Part shown: positions 1 to 11,900 of the stretch, in pieces
Layout of the letters: the number at the start of each line of letters is the position of its first letter
Position numbering within the stretch: position 1 is the first letter of the stretch
DNA from: Gordius sp. MW1
Taxonomy: Eukaryota; Nematomorpha; Gordioida; Gordea; Gordiidae
Assembly: GCA_964036665.1 (NCBI GenBank)
Contig: OZ038527.1
Location: 14,663,835 to 14,727,834 of the forward strand
Length of the DNA stretch: 64,000 nt
Direction of reading: 5' to 3'
Notes under the pieces: model-generated
Databases searched by the model: none
Told to the model about the DNA's origin: nothing
The model's input: only the letters and a program-made list of their open reading frames with translations
Translations under genes and position numbers: made by a program

Positions 1-1693
1 ATAATTATATAAATAAGAAAATCGAAATGGCGTACCATTTTTATATTTAAACCCTTGTTTAAACGTGTCATTTTCATATTTGAACTAGCTGGGACCCTTA
101 GTGTCCATTGGCAAAAATGAGTTATGTTTTTAGATGTATAATTTAAAAATTAGCCCTCTCAAATATCCTTCATCAGTTAGTTACTAAAGATATTGCATGT
201 TTTTTAGAATGTTATAGAAATCTGGAAGGTAAGGTGAAACTAGTAGGAATAAGAGTTTTTAGGTTTTTAATATTGAACATAAATAATTTTTTGACTCCTT
301 CACATTTAAAAATTAAACCATATTGAATGTCCCTAAATATTGACATATTCCATTTTAATTCAGCCACAAATTCTTTTAATATAGCTTATGCTCATATATT
401 TTAGTGTAGTGCAAAATCCCACAGAAAATTCAGTGAATGTTCACTTGCCAACCCTACTTGTATAATGTGAAAGGTAATGCAAATGGCAAAACAACTGCAT
501 AATGTGATAGGACTTGAAAATTTCATAGGTGTGCCAAGAGTTCAGGCTTAACAAACTTTTGGTTCTCATGATATAATGCATTTGAAAGCAATGGATGGGC
601 AGGAAAAGAAGTCGCTGGGGTGCTCCAAAAATCTTTAGCCGTTTTAGCCAAATTTATATATTTTGATTAATTAGCCATCGGAGAGAATGATTTAATTGTT
701 GTGAAATATGAGTTGCTTTGGGAATATTTACTAATTCATCAAAGCTCATTTTAAGTCTGTGTGTTTATATTATATTTTAATGCTAAGGATACATATATGC
801 AAAAAATATATTGAAAAATTATTTACATGTCTTAGTGGCCACTTATATTATATTCAACGAGCTAAAATTATAGAAATTTAAATTATATGTGGCTGGTTTA
901 GGTAAATTAACTAATCTACAAAGTGTTCCTATTATAAAAATTCATATTTAACATCTGAAATGTGAATTACAAAATAAAAAATTCACAAATAAATTTACTA
1001 TATTATGATTATGATGATCAAATAAAATTTAAAAGCTCATATCTTCCCGATAAAATCTCGTATCATCTCGTCTCGAGGTCGAAATTCTCGTCTCTGTCTA
1101 GACCCAATTTTTCAGAGTCACGTCTCGTCCCGTCTCGGGTTTTCGAGACGATACGAGACGTGTAATGTTTCAGGTGATTCGAATGTTAATTTATTTATTT
1201 CATTCTTACAACTAACAAATGCAAAAAGAGTAAAAATTATAAAAGAGAAATGCAAGGAGATAAAATTAAAGCTGACGCGAAGTTTTGTGGATGAATAGTT
1301 GGATGATGTAAAGCAGCAGTGTATGTGTGTTCAATATCCAGAATCTGCAAGCTTTATATATTTTCATTTATGTTTTCGAGAATGTTCTATGTAAATAAAT
1401 GATAAGTCTCAAGTTGTGGAATTGTGTCAGCTGACTTTCGTTAACTTGTTAAATTACACCAAAAAATGTCGAAATGTAATCATTATTAGAGATGTGTGTT
1501 CCACCACAGACGAGATCGGGATTTTTCTCGGATTTTCCTCATAATTACCGAGCTCGGATAAATCAAATAAAAATATCAGGCTCAATGCATAAAAGAGCCG
1601 ATGAAAATTAATTTTTTAGGTTTAATTATACATAAATTTATTCAAAAAAAAACTTATAACATAAGAATTTAACCCCCCCCCCTTTGGGTAATC
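1..1693. other. AT-rich non-coding stretch with a small inverted repeat
   Basis: No convincing coding region was seen. At about 1056-1075 and 1144-1160 the sequence TCTCGTATCATCTCGTCTCG is mirrored by CGAGACGATACGAGACG, an inverted repeat enclosing further CGTCTCG-like motifs, which looks like a decayed MITE. A second fragment beginning TTAGAGATGTG near 1488 resembles hAT-type MITE ends elsewhere in the window, but no partner end was found. Confidence 0.4.
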
Positions 1694-1698
1694 CTGCC

Positions 1699-1861
1699 TG
1701 TTACAATAACGAGATTAGAATATATTGCAACCGAAATAATAAAACATACGTTAACAAGTAACAGGCGAAAGGAAAGAACAAAATATAAAATCACGTGGTG
1801 TATCCTTTTTACTCCACAGAGAACTTTAGCGTACACTACACATCGTCAGTTATCCTCTACA
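1699..1861 (-). repeat. 3' LTR of element A
   Basis: This 163-bp repeat is closely similar to 5432-5601. Read on the minus strand it starts TGTAGAGGATAACTGACG and ends GTTATTGTAACA, so it has the usual TG...CA termini. It has small indels relative to the 5' LTR, which implies some age since insertion. Confidence 0.88.
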
Positions 1862-1874
1862 CTTCCCCCCTTTT
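1862..1874 (-). other. Polypurine tract of element A
   Basis: AAAAGGGGGGAAG on the minus strand, immediately before the TG of the 3' LTR. This is the plus-strand priming site of LTR elements. Confidence 0.75.
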
Positions 1875-2174
1875 CACAAAGATAATGTTTTAGGTAGCTT
1901 GGGGCTTGTCGTACCCGGCGCGGGTATCTAACCTCAGGCGGGGCCTTTGTTACGCTCCAGAGCCAAGGGAAGGGCATTGTGTTCACCAGCTTCTGTAGCG
2001 GCATTGTCATTGGGAATTATTGGCAGGGAACCTTGACTGGCCGCCGTTGGCAAGGGCTTACATTTATTGGCTCATTTGCAATGGGACTCAATCGCGCGAG
2101 CGTGTCCCGGTTCGGCCATCCATTTTCATATCAAACCATTCTCCAGTCCACTATTTTCCTTGGTCTCAACTGAT

Positions 2175-4728
2175 TCAAATGTCGATGATGACTTTTCCGT
2201 AGGGCCCTAACATCGAACGAGCGTGCCCCGCGCTTGGAATAATGGTGCCCTCCACCCAATTATCAGGCCCCAGAAACATACGCACCCACACTGGGTCTGC
2301 GATGTCAAACACTCGAGCCTTTCCTGTATCTCTCCACTGGGGGGCAATAGGTTCTCTTAATACCTCCCACTCGGTTCGGATTTTCCTTTTGAACATACCC
2401 TCGGCCGGGCTTACACGCGTCGTTGGGTGAATCCTTGCTCTGTATTTTTCAGGAACATGTTTAACCCGATGTCGGATTCGTTGCGGACTATTGCTTCCTT
2501 TGCAAACCGAGCATATCTCTCTGCTAGTCCGTTAGAAGCGGGATGGTAGGGTGCTGACCACCCTTGACGAATTCCCCTCCGTTTGCAAAATCTTTGCATC
2601 TCTTCACTCCTAAACTGGGGGCCATTATCTGATACAAGGAAGGGCGGATTTCCAAACCTCGCGAATGCTTCGGACAGCTTAATGATTATGACTCAACATG
2701 CACTTGGGCCCAAGGTTTTACGTTCTGTTCGCACTTAATCAAAGGCGCCCTTTTTGTTGCGGCGGCCGGGTAGTTGCACCTCCTGCAACTCTTCGCCAGG
2801 TCTGTGATGTCCTGAATCAAAGTTAACCACCTGTAGCATTCGTTTGACCCCCACGTGGCCCTTGTGTAGCCTTTGCAATACCCTGTATCCTAGCTTCATT
2901 GACACCACTACCCGACGGGTCTTGTAAAAAATCACTTCCTTTGACTTGTGCAGCTTAGGTAGGTACTTTTTGTAGTGTAGCATTGGACCGACCACTACTG
3001 CTGTATTGCGCGTACCCTTAATCTCCTTTTTGAGATGCCGTAATGTCTCGTCGCTGGCGGTGTACTGTCGTATAACGTCAAGTGATATAAACGCGATCGT
3101 GGTATCCTCTAGTACCTCTTCAGTAACTTGGAAAGCATGCTCACTCTTTTGCCTCGACAAAAAATCGGCTCCGTTATCTTTACCCTTGCTATAAACGAAC
3201 TTTGCTCTATAACGTGAGACAAATAAGGCCCATCGCATTAACCTCGGCGACCACTGTTCCTTTCCTCTTTTGCTTTGATCAAAAATATATAACAATGGTT
3301 TGTGGTCCGTTATGATATAATCTCTCATCAATAAACTTCTTTATTCCGTAAACAACCGCCAAAGCCTCGCGCTCTATAGCCGAATACCCTCGACTTCGTT
3401 TAGGGCTCTTGACGCGTAAGCCACAACTTCCATTCCCCCCGGGCGGTCGCTGCTGTAATGTAACACCAAGTCCTTTTCCCGACGCATCGACTGCTAATCC
3501 TGTTCCCACTCTCCGTTTTTTCAAAGGCTGCCTGCTGCTCTTCACCCCACTGGAAAACCGTGTTCGTTTTCGTCAACCTCTGAATGGGTTCAACTACTTG
3601 GGCGTAATCCTTGAGAAATTTTGCGAAATATGCTGTAAGACCCAAAAAAGATTTCACCTCGTTTTTATTTGTTAGTTGCCTCCATTCCAGGACCACTCTA
3701 GCCTTCTCGTAATTCACCTGTACCCCTTTGTTGCTGATGATGTAGCCTAAGAAAGTCACCTCTGTAACACCCAGCACGCATTTGGCAAAATTGGGACGAA
3801 ACCACAATCGTGGAACGTTGTCAGCACCCTATACAACCTTTTGTTGTGGATCTCTTCGTTATCCCCTACTACCAATAAATCATCGATATATACTACTCCA
3901 TGCAGCCAAATATTTGATCCATCGTTTTCTGAAAAATGGCTGCAGCACACTTAAGCCCGAACGGCATTCGCTAATAACCCTTTGTGAGTTGAAATTGTTA
4001 GCAAGTGACTTGTATCTATACTCACCCTTAGTTGGTGGTAGGTCTTGGCGAGATCTATTTTTGAGAAGACTGCCGCATTCTCTAGTGATTAAGAAGCTCG
4101 TCGATCTTTGGTAGGGGATACAATAGCCCTTGAGCATATTTATTGACCGTAAATCGATAGTCGATGCAGACCCTAAGGCTCCCGTCGCTCTTTCGCACTG
4201 GCACCAACGGGCTTGCCCAGCGCGAAAATTCCACCGGCTCAATTATGTCGTTATAGAGCCACTTGTCCAATTCTTCATCTACCTCCTTCCTCCAAGCTAA
4301 GGGTACTCGCCGTGCTGGGATAAACACCGGTTTGCTCCCGTTTTCCACTGGCACGTCGTCTTCAATCCTCAGCTTGGGGATTTGCCCCCTTCTGCACCGT
4401 CATCCGCCGAAACAGATCTTTGACGTGTCTATTGGTTACGAGCGGCTCTTTGGGGGCCTTCTCTTCGACGAAATTCACTATGTAACGTTCCATAACGATT
4501 CGCGAATTCGACGTGGCTAGCTCCCATATGTCTTTTCCGAACTCTCTTATCCAATTCGTTCCGAGTAAGGGCGGTCCCTTTACATCCGCCACTAACAGCG
4601 GCAGGCGCTTCCGGGTGGAGCCTAGACGGGCCTCGGCTGTTACGGTACCGATAATCTTTATCTCCTTGCCGCCGAACGCATATACGGAAGGTCTCGGGTT
4701 TGTTTGCACCGGTAATCTCTCCTTTCAC
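2175..4728 (-). pseudogene. Element A pol (protease, RT, RNase H, integrase remnants)
   Basis: The domains are spread over several minus-strand frames. A protease-core tail lies at about 4709-4362. RT begins at about 4354-4082 (PLAWRKEVDEELDKWL, then LRVCIDYR). The RT active-site box Y-I-D-D is near 3890 and the RT thumb (FLGYIISNKGVQ) near 3750. RNase H (AVDASGKGLG, then YSAIEREALAVVYG, then ITDHKPLLYI) occupies about 3545-3270. An integrase zinc-finger-side segment lies at 2900-2740, an integrase fragment with the ASNGLAERY motif at 2599-2411 and a C-terminal domain at 2396-2175. The central integrase core with the first two catalytic aspartates is missing between about 2740 and 2600. Many frameshifts; not functional. 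Confidence 0.85.
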
Positions 4729-4739
4729 AAGTTGGCCGG

Positions 4740-5400
4740 CACGATTGTAACGGTGGAGCCCGTGTCCATAAGAAAAGTTATCAAAGTGTTATTAAATATA
4801 AATCAATAGTCAAAATATCTAATGCATGGCCAAACCTGGTCATACTCGGGCCCGCCCTCATTGAGTCGACCGCAAATGCCTCGTCCACTGGCTGGTGCAT
4901 TGTCCTTAAGCCTTCGCCGATTGCCTCCCGACCTAGGGCGATCTCCACGGCTTTGTCCCATTTGAGATCCCTCTCGGCCATTAACGAAGCCTGCACCGTT
5001 GGGTCGCGGAGTCCCAGAATCAGCTGATCGAGCATCCTGGCCGTTAATTCCCCCACACTAAACTCGCAGTCTTTCGAGGCCTGCTGGAGCCTGCGTATGA
5101 ACTGCATTAGCTCCTCCCCTTGCATTTGTCGAATATTTCCAAACATAAATCTTTGCGCAAGAGGGCAGGTCTGCCCCTTAAACACCTTCTTCGCTCTCCT
5201 GGTCGCTTATTCAAACGACCATTTGGTCGGGTTATCCGGGTACGCGTCGTCCGCGATAACCCTAAACGCCTTCGCCGATAAAGAACTTAGCAACCTGCAC
5301 GTTTTCTGGGTATCAGATAACATCCCTGAATGCGCCTTGATGTTAACCTCGAATTGAATTGAAATATTTTAATAGCATCTCCAAATCTGAATAATTCCAT
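4740..5400 (-). pseudogene. Element A gag capsid and start of protease
   Basis: A minus-strand reading stretch (about 5185-4781) encodes a retrotransposon capsid-like segment rich in MQFIRRLQQ and LDQLILGLRDPTVQASLM motifs, typical of gypsy Gag. No CCHC zinc knuckle was found after it, so that part appears deleted. Just downstream, near 4790-4740, another frame contains D-T-G-S-T-V, the aspartic protease active-site motif. Frame changes separate the two, so this is a pseudogene. Role if intact: virus-like particle formation and polyprotein cleavage. Confidence 0.7.
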
Positions 5401-5431
5401 GTAGGTTCTAACGATCCAGGCACGACACCAA

Positions 5432-5601
5432 TGTACAATAACGAGATTAGATTTTATTGCAACCGAAATAATAAAACATAGGTTAACAAGTAACACGCGG
5501 AAGGAAAGAACAAAAATATAAAATCACGTGGTGTATCCTTTTTACTCCACAGGCAACATATAACTTTAGCGTACATTACACATCGTCAGTTATCCTCTAC
5601 A
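5432..5601 (-). repeat. 5' LTR of element A
   Basis: This 170-bp copy of the element A LTR is followed inward on the minus strand by TGGTGTCGTGCCTGGATC, the expected place for a primer-binding site starting TGG. I could not match that site to a particular tRNA. Confidence 0.85.
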
Positions 5602-5982
5602 CTGCCCCCGCCCCTTCTTACAGCAAATGGGTATATCTGGACATAGAAGCTTAGCAGCAGTATATATGTTTTTAGGCTCTTTTAGATGTTCAATAAATTC
5701 ATTTAATACTCCATAACTTCTGTGCAAGAACATTGTATAAATTTGTCGCAATTAATCATACCACAGTTATAACATTCCTATGCATTGCGAATATGTAGAT
5801 CTCATATTAAATATGTGCAAATTTATTTAAGGCTGGTTTCATATAATTATCACATGTACGAATATACCAAATAAGTTAACTTGAATGAAAAATTGAAAAA
5901 AAAATTTATCTTTAACATTTTTAGAGCATTGTCTCCTACTGCAGGAGGGCCTTTATATTTTTAACGATTGCAACTTAACAAT

Positions 5983-8900
5983 ATGACTCAAGTAAGAACT
6001 GAAATAGGCCCAATAATTCCTAAACCTGTAAAATTTTTAATTGGAGGAATGGCTGGGTAATCTATGTTTGAACAATACAAATAGTATTACAGAATGTCAG
6101 CTACTTTATTTGTGCACCCCTTGGATCTTGTTAAGAATAGGATGCAGCTTAGCGGTATTTTTTAGGCATTTTTTTATACCGTTTTTAGGGGAAGGAGGAC
6201 AAAAACGATTATATACATCAACCTTTAACGCATTTCAACATATTCTAAAGAATGAAGGTGTATTGGCCTTATATAGTGGGTATGTAAAGAATATGCAAAC
6301 TATGAATTAATTAGATTGACTGCAGGCTTATTAAGACAAGCTACCTACACCACCGTGAGACTAGGGACTTACACCCTTTTATTTGAGAAATTTTCTAAGT
6401 ACAGGCATAAAATTTACTTATGAATGTTTATAGGGATGGAAAACCACCTAATTTCTTAGGCAAAGCTGCCATTGGTATGGCTGCTGGGGCTTTTGGTGCT
6501 TTTTTTGGCAATCCTGCCGAAATATCTCTTATAAGAATGTGTGCAGATGGGAGATTACCTTTATCAGAACGTAGAGGATATAAAAATGTTATTGATGCAT
6601 TAATAAGAATGGCTAAAGAAGAGGGAATTCTTACACTATGGCGGGTACCTTTGAGTAAAATTAAACTGAGCTTTAATTAGGGTGTTGGCACTACTGTTTC
6701 ACGTGCCATAGTTGTAAATGCTGCCCAATTAGCAACTTACTCTCAGGCCAAACAAATATTAATTTCTAATGGTATGATTTTTACTTATATTTAATTGAAA
6801 TTAATTACTTTTGCCTAAATCAGTTTATAAAAATGCTTAAATTAATTGTAAATTAACGGTTAATTTATTAATTCTATATTTTTAATGTTCAACTCTTTTT
6901 TAGTGTTTTTTTTATAGAATTTTGATATTTATTGCGTTATTAGGTAAAAACATGTTTGGGGATAATATTCAAACTCATTTTGTTGCAAGTATGATTAGTG
7001 GATTAGCAACTACAGTAGCATCAATGCCAGTTGATATTGCAAAAACCAGGTTCTCATGGCTATATAAAACATTATTTTTAAACTCTTAACTTCTAAGTTA
7101 AGAAACTTTCTATCTTTAAATTATCATAAATAATATTTTAAAAAACAACTAAATGAGGAAAGATCCTCTAGGATAGATAATAAATATTTTTAGAGGTCAT
7201 ATGTGATTTACATTGTTATAGAATAATTTTTGATTAAATATTCATTTATTGAACTATTAACTTTTGCTATTGTAATTTTTGCATGGGCGTAGCCGGGGAG
7301 GGGGCAGGGAGAAATGGCTGCCCCTTCTAAATTCAAATATTTATTAAAATTTATTAAAATTATGGTTAAAATTTCAAAAATGTTCATTTTATACCTCCCT
7401 AAATCATTATTGCCCCCTCTAATTCCAATGCTGGCTACACCCATAAACTTTTTATGCTCAGATGATCTGTGGTCATTTATTAAAAATATGGACCTAACTT
7501 TTTATTGCTCAAGAATATTTGTGAACTTAGTAATTTTAAAAATTAATGCAATTTATTATATGTTATGAATACTGGAGATCTGCTATGGGCCTTTTTCAGG
7601 AGGTACCCTTTTTTAAACTTTCAGGCCCATCTAATGCCTGTAATTTTTATGTGCACTTCACGTCCGCCCATACTATTTTGGAAATCTTTCAAGCCTGTTC
7701 GTAATTTTTCAATGCACTTCCAGCCCAGCCCCCAACTAAGAATGGCCCGTTAGACTGGCCCATTAAAAAATCGAAAATTTAATCAACATTAATTGCAATT
7801 TTAATGATATTATTTATAATATCCCAAGCTTAATTGGTGGGTTTTATAAAAAGCTTCACACTTTAATCCATAAGTATATAATATTGAAATTTTAAAATCT
7901 AATACATTTTCCATCCATGACTTTATGCTTGCTCATTAAAAGGATTTGGATATAAATAAATTTTCTTCACTTTAAAAAATTTTATAACTCCGAGTGTTGT
8001 GATTTGTTCAACATTAAATTTTCAATAGATTTTTTCATAATTAGGCCGTAAAAAGGACTTTTGTAAAAATTACTCTTCAAATGGATGCTAAGGATAACGT
8101 TGTGTAATCATAGATCCACATGTCCATAGTTTTTATTTTGGGAAACAGGCATAAGTCAATTAAGATGCGATAAACCCCTACAATATTAAATAGTTAGCAC
8201 TATTACATAAATTTTGAATTGCAATATAAAACATCTCAAAATATTATTAAATATAAAACCTCTTTTAATAAGTTTTGTAAAAGTGAAGTCATGTACTAGA
8301 AAATAATATGAGAAAATAGATTAAGATTAATAAAACACGAAATGCAAAAGAAATGAAGATGGTATAAGGGTGTTCCTAGATAAGTCCATAAATTAAATAA
8401 ATAAAAACACGATATCCATTTTCATATGCGGATTATGGCCATCTAATGATATATTTTTATAAATTTTTATTTGTAAATAGTAAGAATATTTATTTAAAAA
8501 ATAACAAATTATTAAAGCTCTTTTGTGGTTGGTAAATTTAACATTAGTGCCTGGACCGTTTACAGAGTTTTAGGCTCATCCGAATCTTTTATATTATAAA
8601 TGTTTCACCTGCCCGAGCCCGCTCGTTAAATTTTACTTAAAGCCCGTCCGTACTCTCCCAGTCGGGCCTTCCTGTGCAGATCTTTAATGAATGCTCTAAA
8701 ACTATAAATATTTAGCCGTATGATAACCAATAAATAATATAATCGTTAAAGCAAATTTTAAAAAGTTTAGACTTAATTGTTAGTTAATCACATCAATTAT
8801 TTCAGGAAACTAGAAGGATTATTTTAATATTTCAGGCATGGTAGAATCAAGCATAAAAAAGCGTTCAATATTAAAATTCAAACTTTGTTTTATAAAACTT

Positions 8901-11900
8901 AGTCGAGTACTATTTCTGATAAATCTCCCTGTTTCGATAATTTGTTTTGTTTTTAAGATATTAATAAATTATATTTTTTTAATGGATTGTATTTATTTGG
9001 GCAACTTCGTTTTTAAAAATATTTCGTTTGCAACCTATTATAAATAAAGTTATTTATTATGTTTAAAATCCTACTAGTTAAGGGCCAAATTATAGTTATT
9101 TTCTATTTTAAATTTTACATTAAAATTAAAAATTAGCCTTTAGAGACCTGCAAAGTCACTTTTTTAACCTGACCTCACCCGAGATTTAAAATTTCCAATC
9201 CGAACCCCACCCCACGAAAGCATTTGCACAATTTTTAGCTTTTAAAATTTTTTATCCGAATCCCTCCCCCGAACGCGTTACAAATTTTGGTACCCGACTC
9301 GAGTGTGAGAAAAATAGCGGTGTGTACTAGTGACCTGCAACGGGCCTGTCTCTAGTGTGTATGTTATGTTGGTTTATGAATTTAAATATATATTAATGTA
9401 GTTAAAATTAAAATGAACTACCACTTCACACTGTGTTAAAATTATTTCATAGTTGTAATAATTTTAAACATACAAATTAATATTAATTGCTATGCAATTT
9501 ATGGGCTAGTTTTTTGTTGTCCGTTGTCTACCAAGTTATTGGCGCCAGTTTTGTGACCTATAGGTCTAGAGTTCAATCCCCGGAGAGCACGAATTTTTTG
9601 AATTTTTTTAAATTAAATTAATATTTTGTTCTTGTTAATAACATTGATAATATGACTTTTTGACCGTCCGCAGGCAACTGACCAATGAAAAAATGACCAT
9701 TGGCCAAATAAATCGAAATTTTATTTTTTCGTTTTTGAATTGGTTAACATTGATAATTACTAGAGATGCACCGATACCACCATTTTGTGCCGATACCGAT
9801 ACCAGCCGATACCTAAGATTTTTTTGCCGATACCGATACCATGCCGATACTTATAATAAAAAAAATTTTTATACTAAAAATATATGCAAATTAATAACTC
9901 CATAGTGTATCTAAAGAATCCATCTAAGGCTTAATAAATAATAATTTTTAAAATAAAACAATATATATTAAAAGCGCAGTTATTCGGGACAGATGGTCAA
10001 TGAGTTTATTATACTCCGCATAGAAATATTTATAGCCAATCAAATGAAACAATTTCAAAAAATTTAAAAAGTCCTCTATTTTTTAATGGTAGGAGATACT
10101 ATAAATATAATTTTTTGAGTTTCATATTGAAAAAGGTATCGGCTTGGTAATTGCGATACTAGCAAAGTATCGGGCGATACTTTTGGCAAGGTATCGGCGC
10201 CGATACCATGCCGATACTTGGTATCGGTGCATCTCTAATAATTACCCTGTGCCCTCCCCTCCAGAAGCCTATGCCTCTACTGATATGGGTCCCTGCGCCC
10301 CTACAAAAACCTATGCCTCTACTGATGTGGGTCCCTGTGCCCCTACAAAAGCCTATGCCTCTACTAATGTGGGTTTAAATCCCGGAGAGGGCAAAATTTT
10401 TTATTTTTTTTAAATTAAATTAATATATTGTTTTTGTTAATAATACCATTGATAATATGACTTTTTGGCCTTCCGCTGGCTGCTGACCAATGGAAAAAAT
10501 GCCCATTGGCCAAATTGTGATTCGAAATTTTAATTTTTTTTCGCTTCGGAATTAGTTAACATTGATATTACCTTATGCCTGTCAGTCCAATTATTTTGCA
10601 TTTAATACCCCCTATAGGCAATCTAGCCCCTTCCCACCTTTCTCGCCCATAAATTGCATAGCAAATATGCTACTTTTATACAGAGTTTAGAAGAGTTCCC
10701 CCTTCCCTTCTCCCCTTTCCTACCCCCTCCTAGAGGTGTGCACGGATCAAATTTTTTTGATCCGATCCGATCCGACGGGTTTTTGAAAAATTTTATATCC
10801 ATCCGATCCGATCCGAGTTTTTTAAAATATAAATCCGATTTGAGTTTTTTAAAATCTAAATACGAACAGAACTTTTTATTGATGATTAAATTCAAAATAC
10901 ATAAAAATAAGATATAGCAATTTTAATAGACCTGAAATAAATATAAATTTTATTTGACTAATTCCATATTATCATATAAAAATAATAAAGAATTTAGATT
11001 TTCTGATTTAATTCGGGGAAAGGAGCTACGCGTGTGCCTTAAGGAAAGGGGAGATTGTGATTGATAATTTTCGGAGTTGAGTTGAGTTGAGATAGAAAGA
11101 GATGCGTGTGCTAAAAAGGAAACGGGACATGCTGATTTATCATTGACACTAGCTTCTTTTTCGCTAAACAAGAAAGTCTAGCTAGGGAAAAACGCTAGGG
11201 AAATACTGATAAATATATTAGGGTAAGTAAGGTGAGAGGTGGTATTGAGCATCAAAAATGGTAAAGTTAAAAAAGAATGCAAAGATAATTATAAAAAGGT
11301 ATACTAAAAATTATTCATTTAATTAATTAGAACTTATTATTGTTTATATTAAATTTGAAGATCCGATTAGACTAAAATAAATGTTGATCCTATCCGTGCA
11401 CACCTCTACCCCCTCCCCCTTCCCACAAGGGCCGAAGGCCCTAGTTTTTATTATTAATAGATCAATTAATTAAGAATTATTAGTTTTGCAAATGAACCAT
11501 TTTATTTAGACTTACTTTTATGTGGGTTATATATTTAATGTTGAACTACCACTTAACACTATTTAAATACAATAAAAAGGTATCGTATTGTTGATATATT
11601 TTACCTCTCATCAGTCAAATTTAAATTTGCGTCCAAATTAAAACAATCAGATTTGAATAAACAAAAGGAAATTAATAGATAAATGAATAGCCTTAATTAG
11701 TTATATATTTCGATATTAATTAAAAATGCACATAATAGCATTAATTTAAAAAATATGTCCCGTGTATTTTGCAATGTAAGATTTATGACATTTGACCCGA
11801 CATTTTGAATCCAATCTGATCTGAGGGCATTTCAATTTTCAACCCGAGTTAGGGTCGGGTTTCCTGTCACGTGTGCAGTTATCTGGCCTACAATGGTTTG

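Larger units (their letters stand above)
1699..5601 (-). mobile_element. Ty3/gypsy LTR retrotransposon A (degenerate)
   Basis: A 3.9-kb element on the minus strand bounded by two similar direct repeats (LTRs at 1699-1861 and 5432-5601). The 5-bp duplication CTGCC lies on both sides (1694-1698 and 5602-5606). A polypurine tract AAAAGGGGGGAAG (1862-1874, minus) directly precedes the 3' LTR, which begins TGTAGAGG. The order on the minus strand is gag capsid, protease, reverse transcriptase, RNase H, integrase, as in Ty3/gypsy. The reading frame is broken many times and part of the integrase core is missing, so it is a dead copy. The intact TSD shows a single insertion event without later LTR recombination. 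Confidence 0.9.
9481..11446 (+). repeat. Family X composite repeat, copy 1 (in carrier intron 7)
   Basis: Starts TATTAATTGCTATGCAATTTATGGGC and ends with a C-rich tract and the hairpin GGGCC-GAA-GGCCC. An inverted copy of the first 18 bases (GCCCATAAATTGCATAGC) lies near 10647. A tRNA-like stretch (TTGGCGCCAG, then GAGTTCAATCCCCGG) lies near 9539-9584. It is followed by TTCTTGTTAATA and the CCAAT-type palindrome ACCAATG...CCATTGGCC. Two MITEs have inserted into it, which accounts for its 2-kb length against about 1.2-1.4 kb for the copies at 20861 and 59787. Confidence 0.75.

Noticed and set aside
9539-9590. Possible tRNA gene (A box- and B box-like motifs)
   Set aside because: No acceptor stem or complete cloverleaf; the same segment recurs in family X copies, so it is a tRNA-derived repeat part at best.
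10144-10413. Frame with repeated YASTDMGPCAPTK-like peptide
   Set aside because: Lies inside MITE and family X sequence; the peptide repeat reflects a short DNA repeat (CCTATGCCTCTACTGATATG), also seen at 21860-21940.
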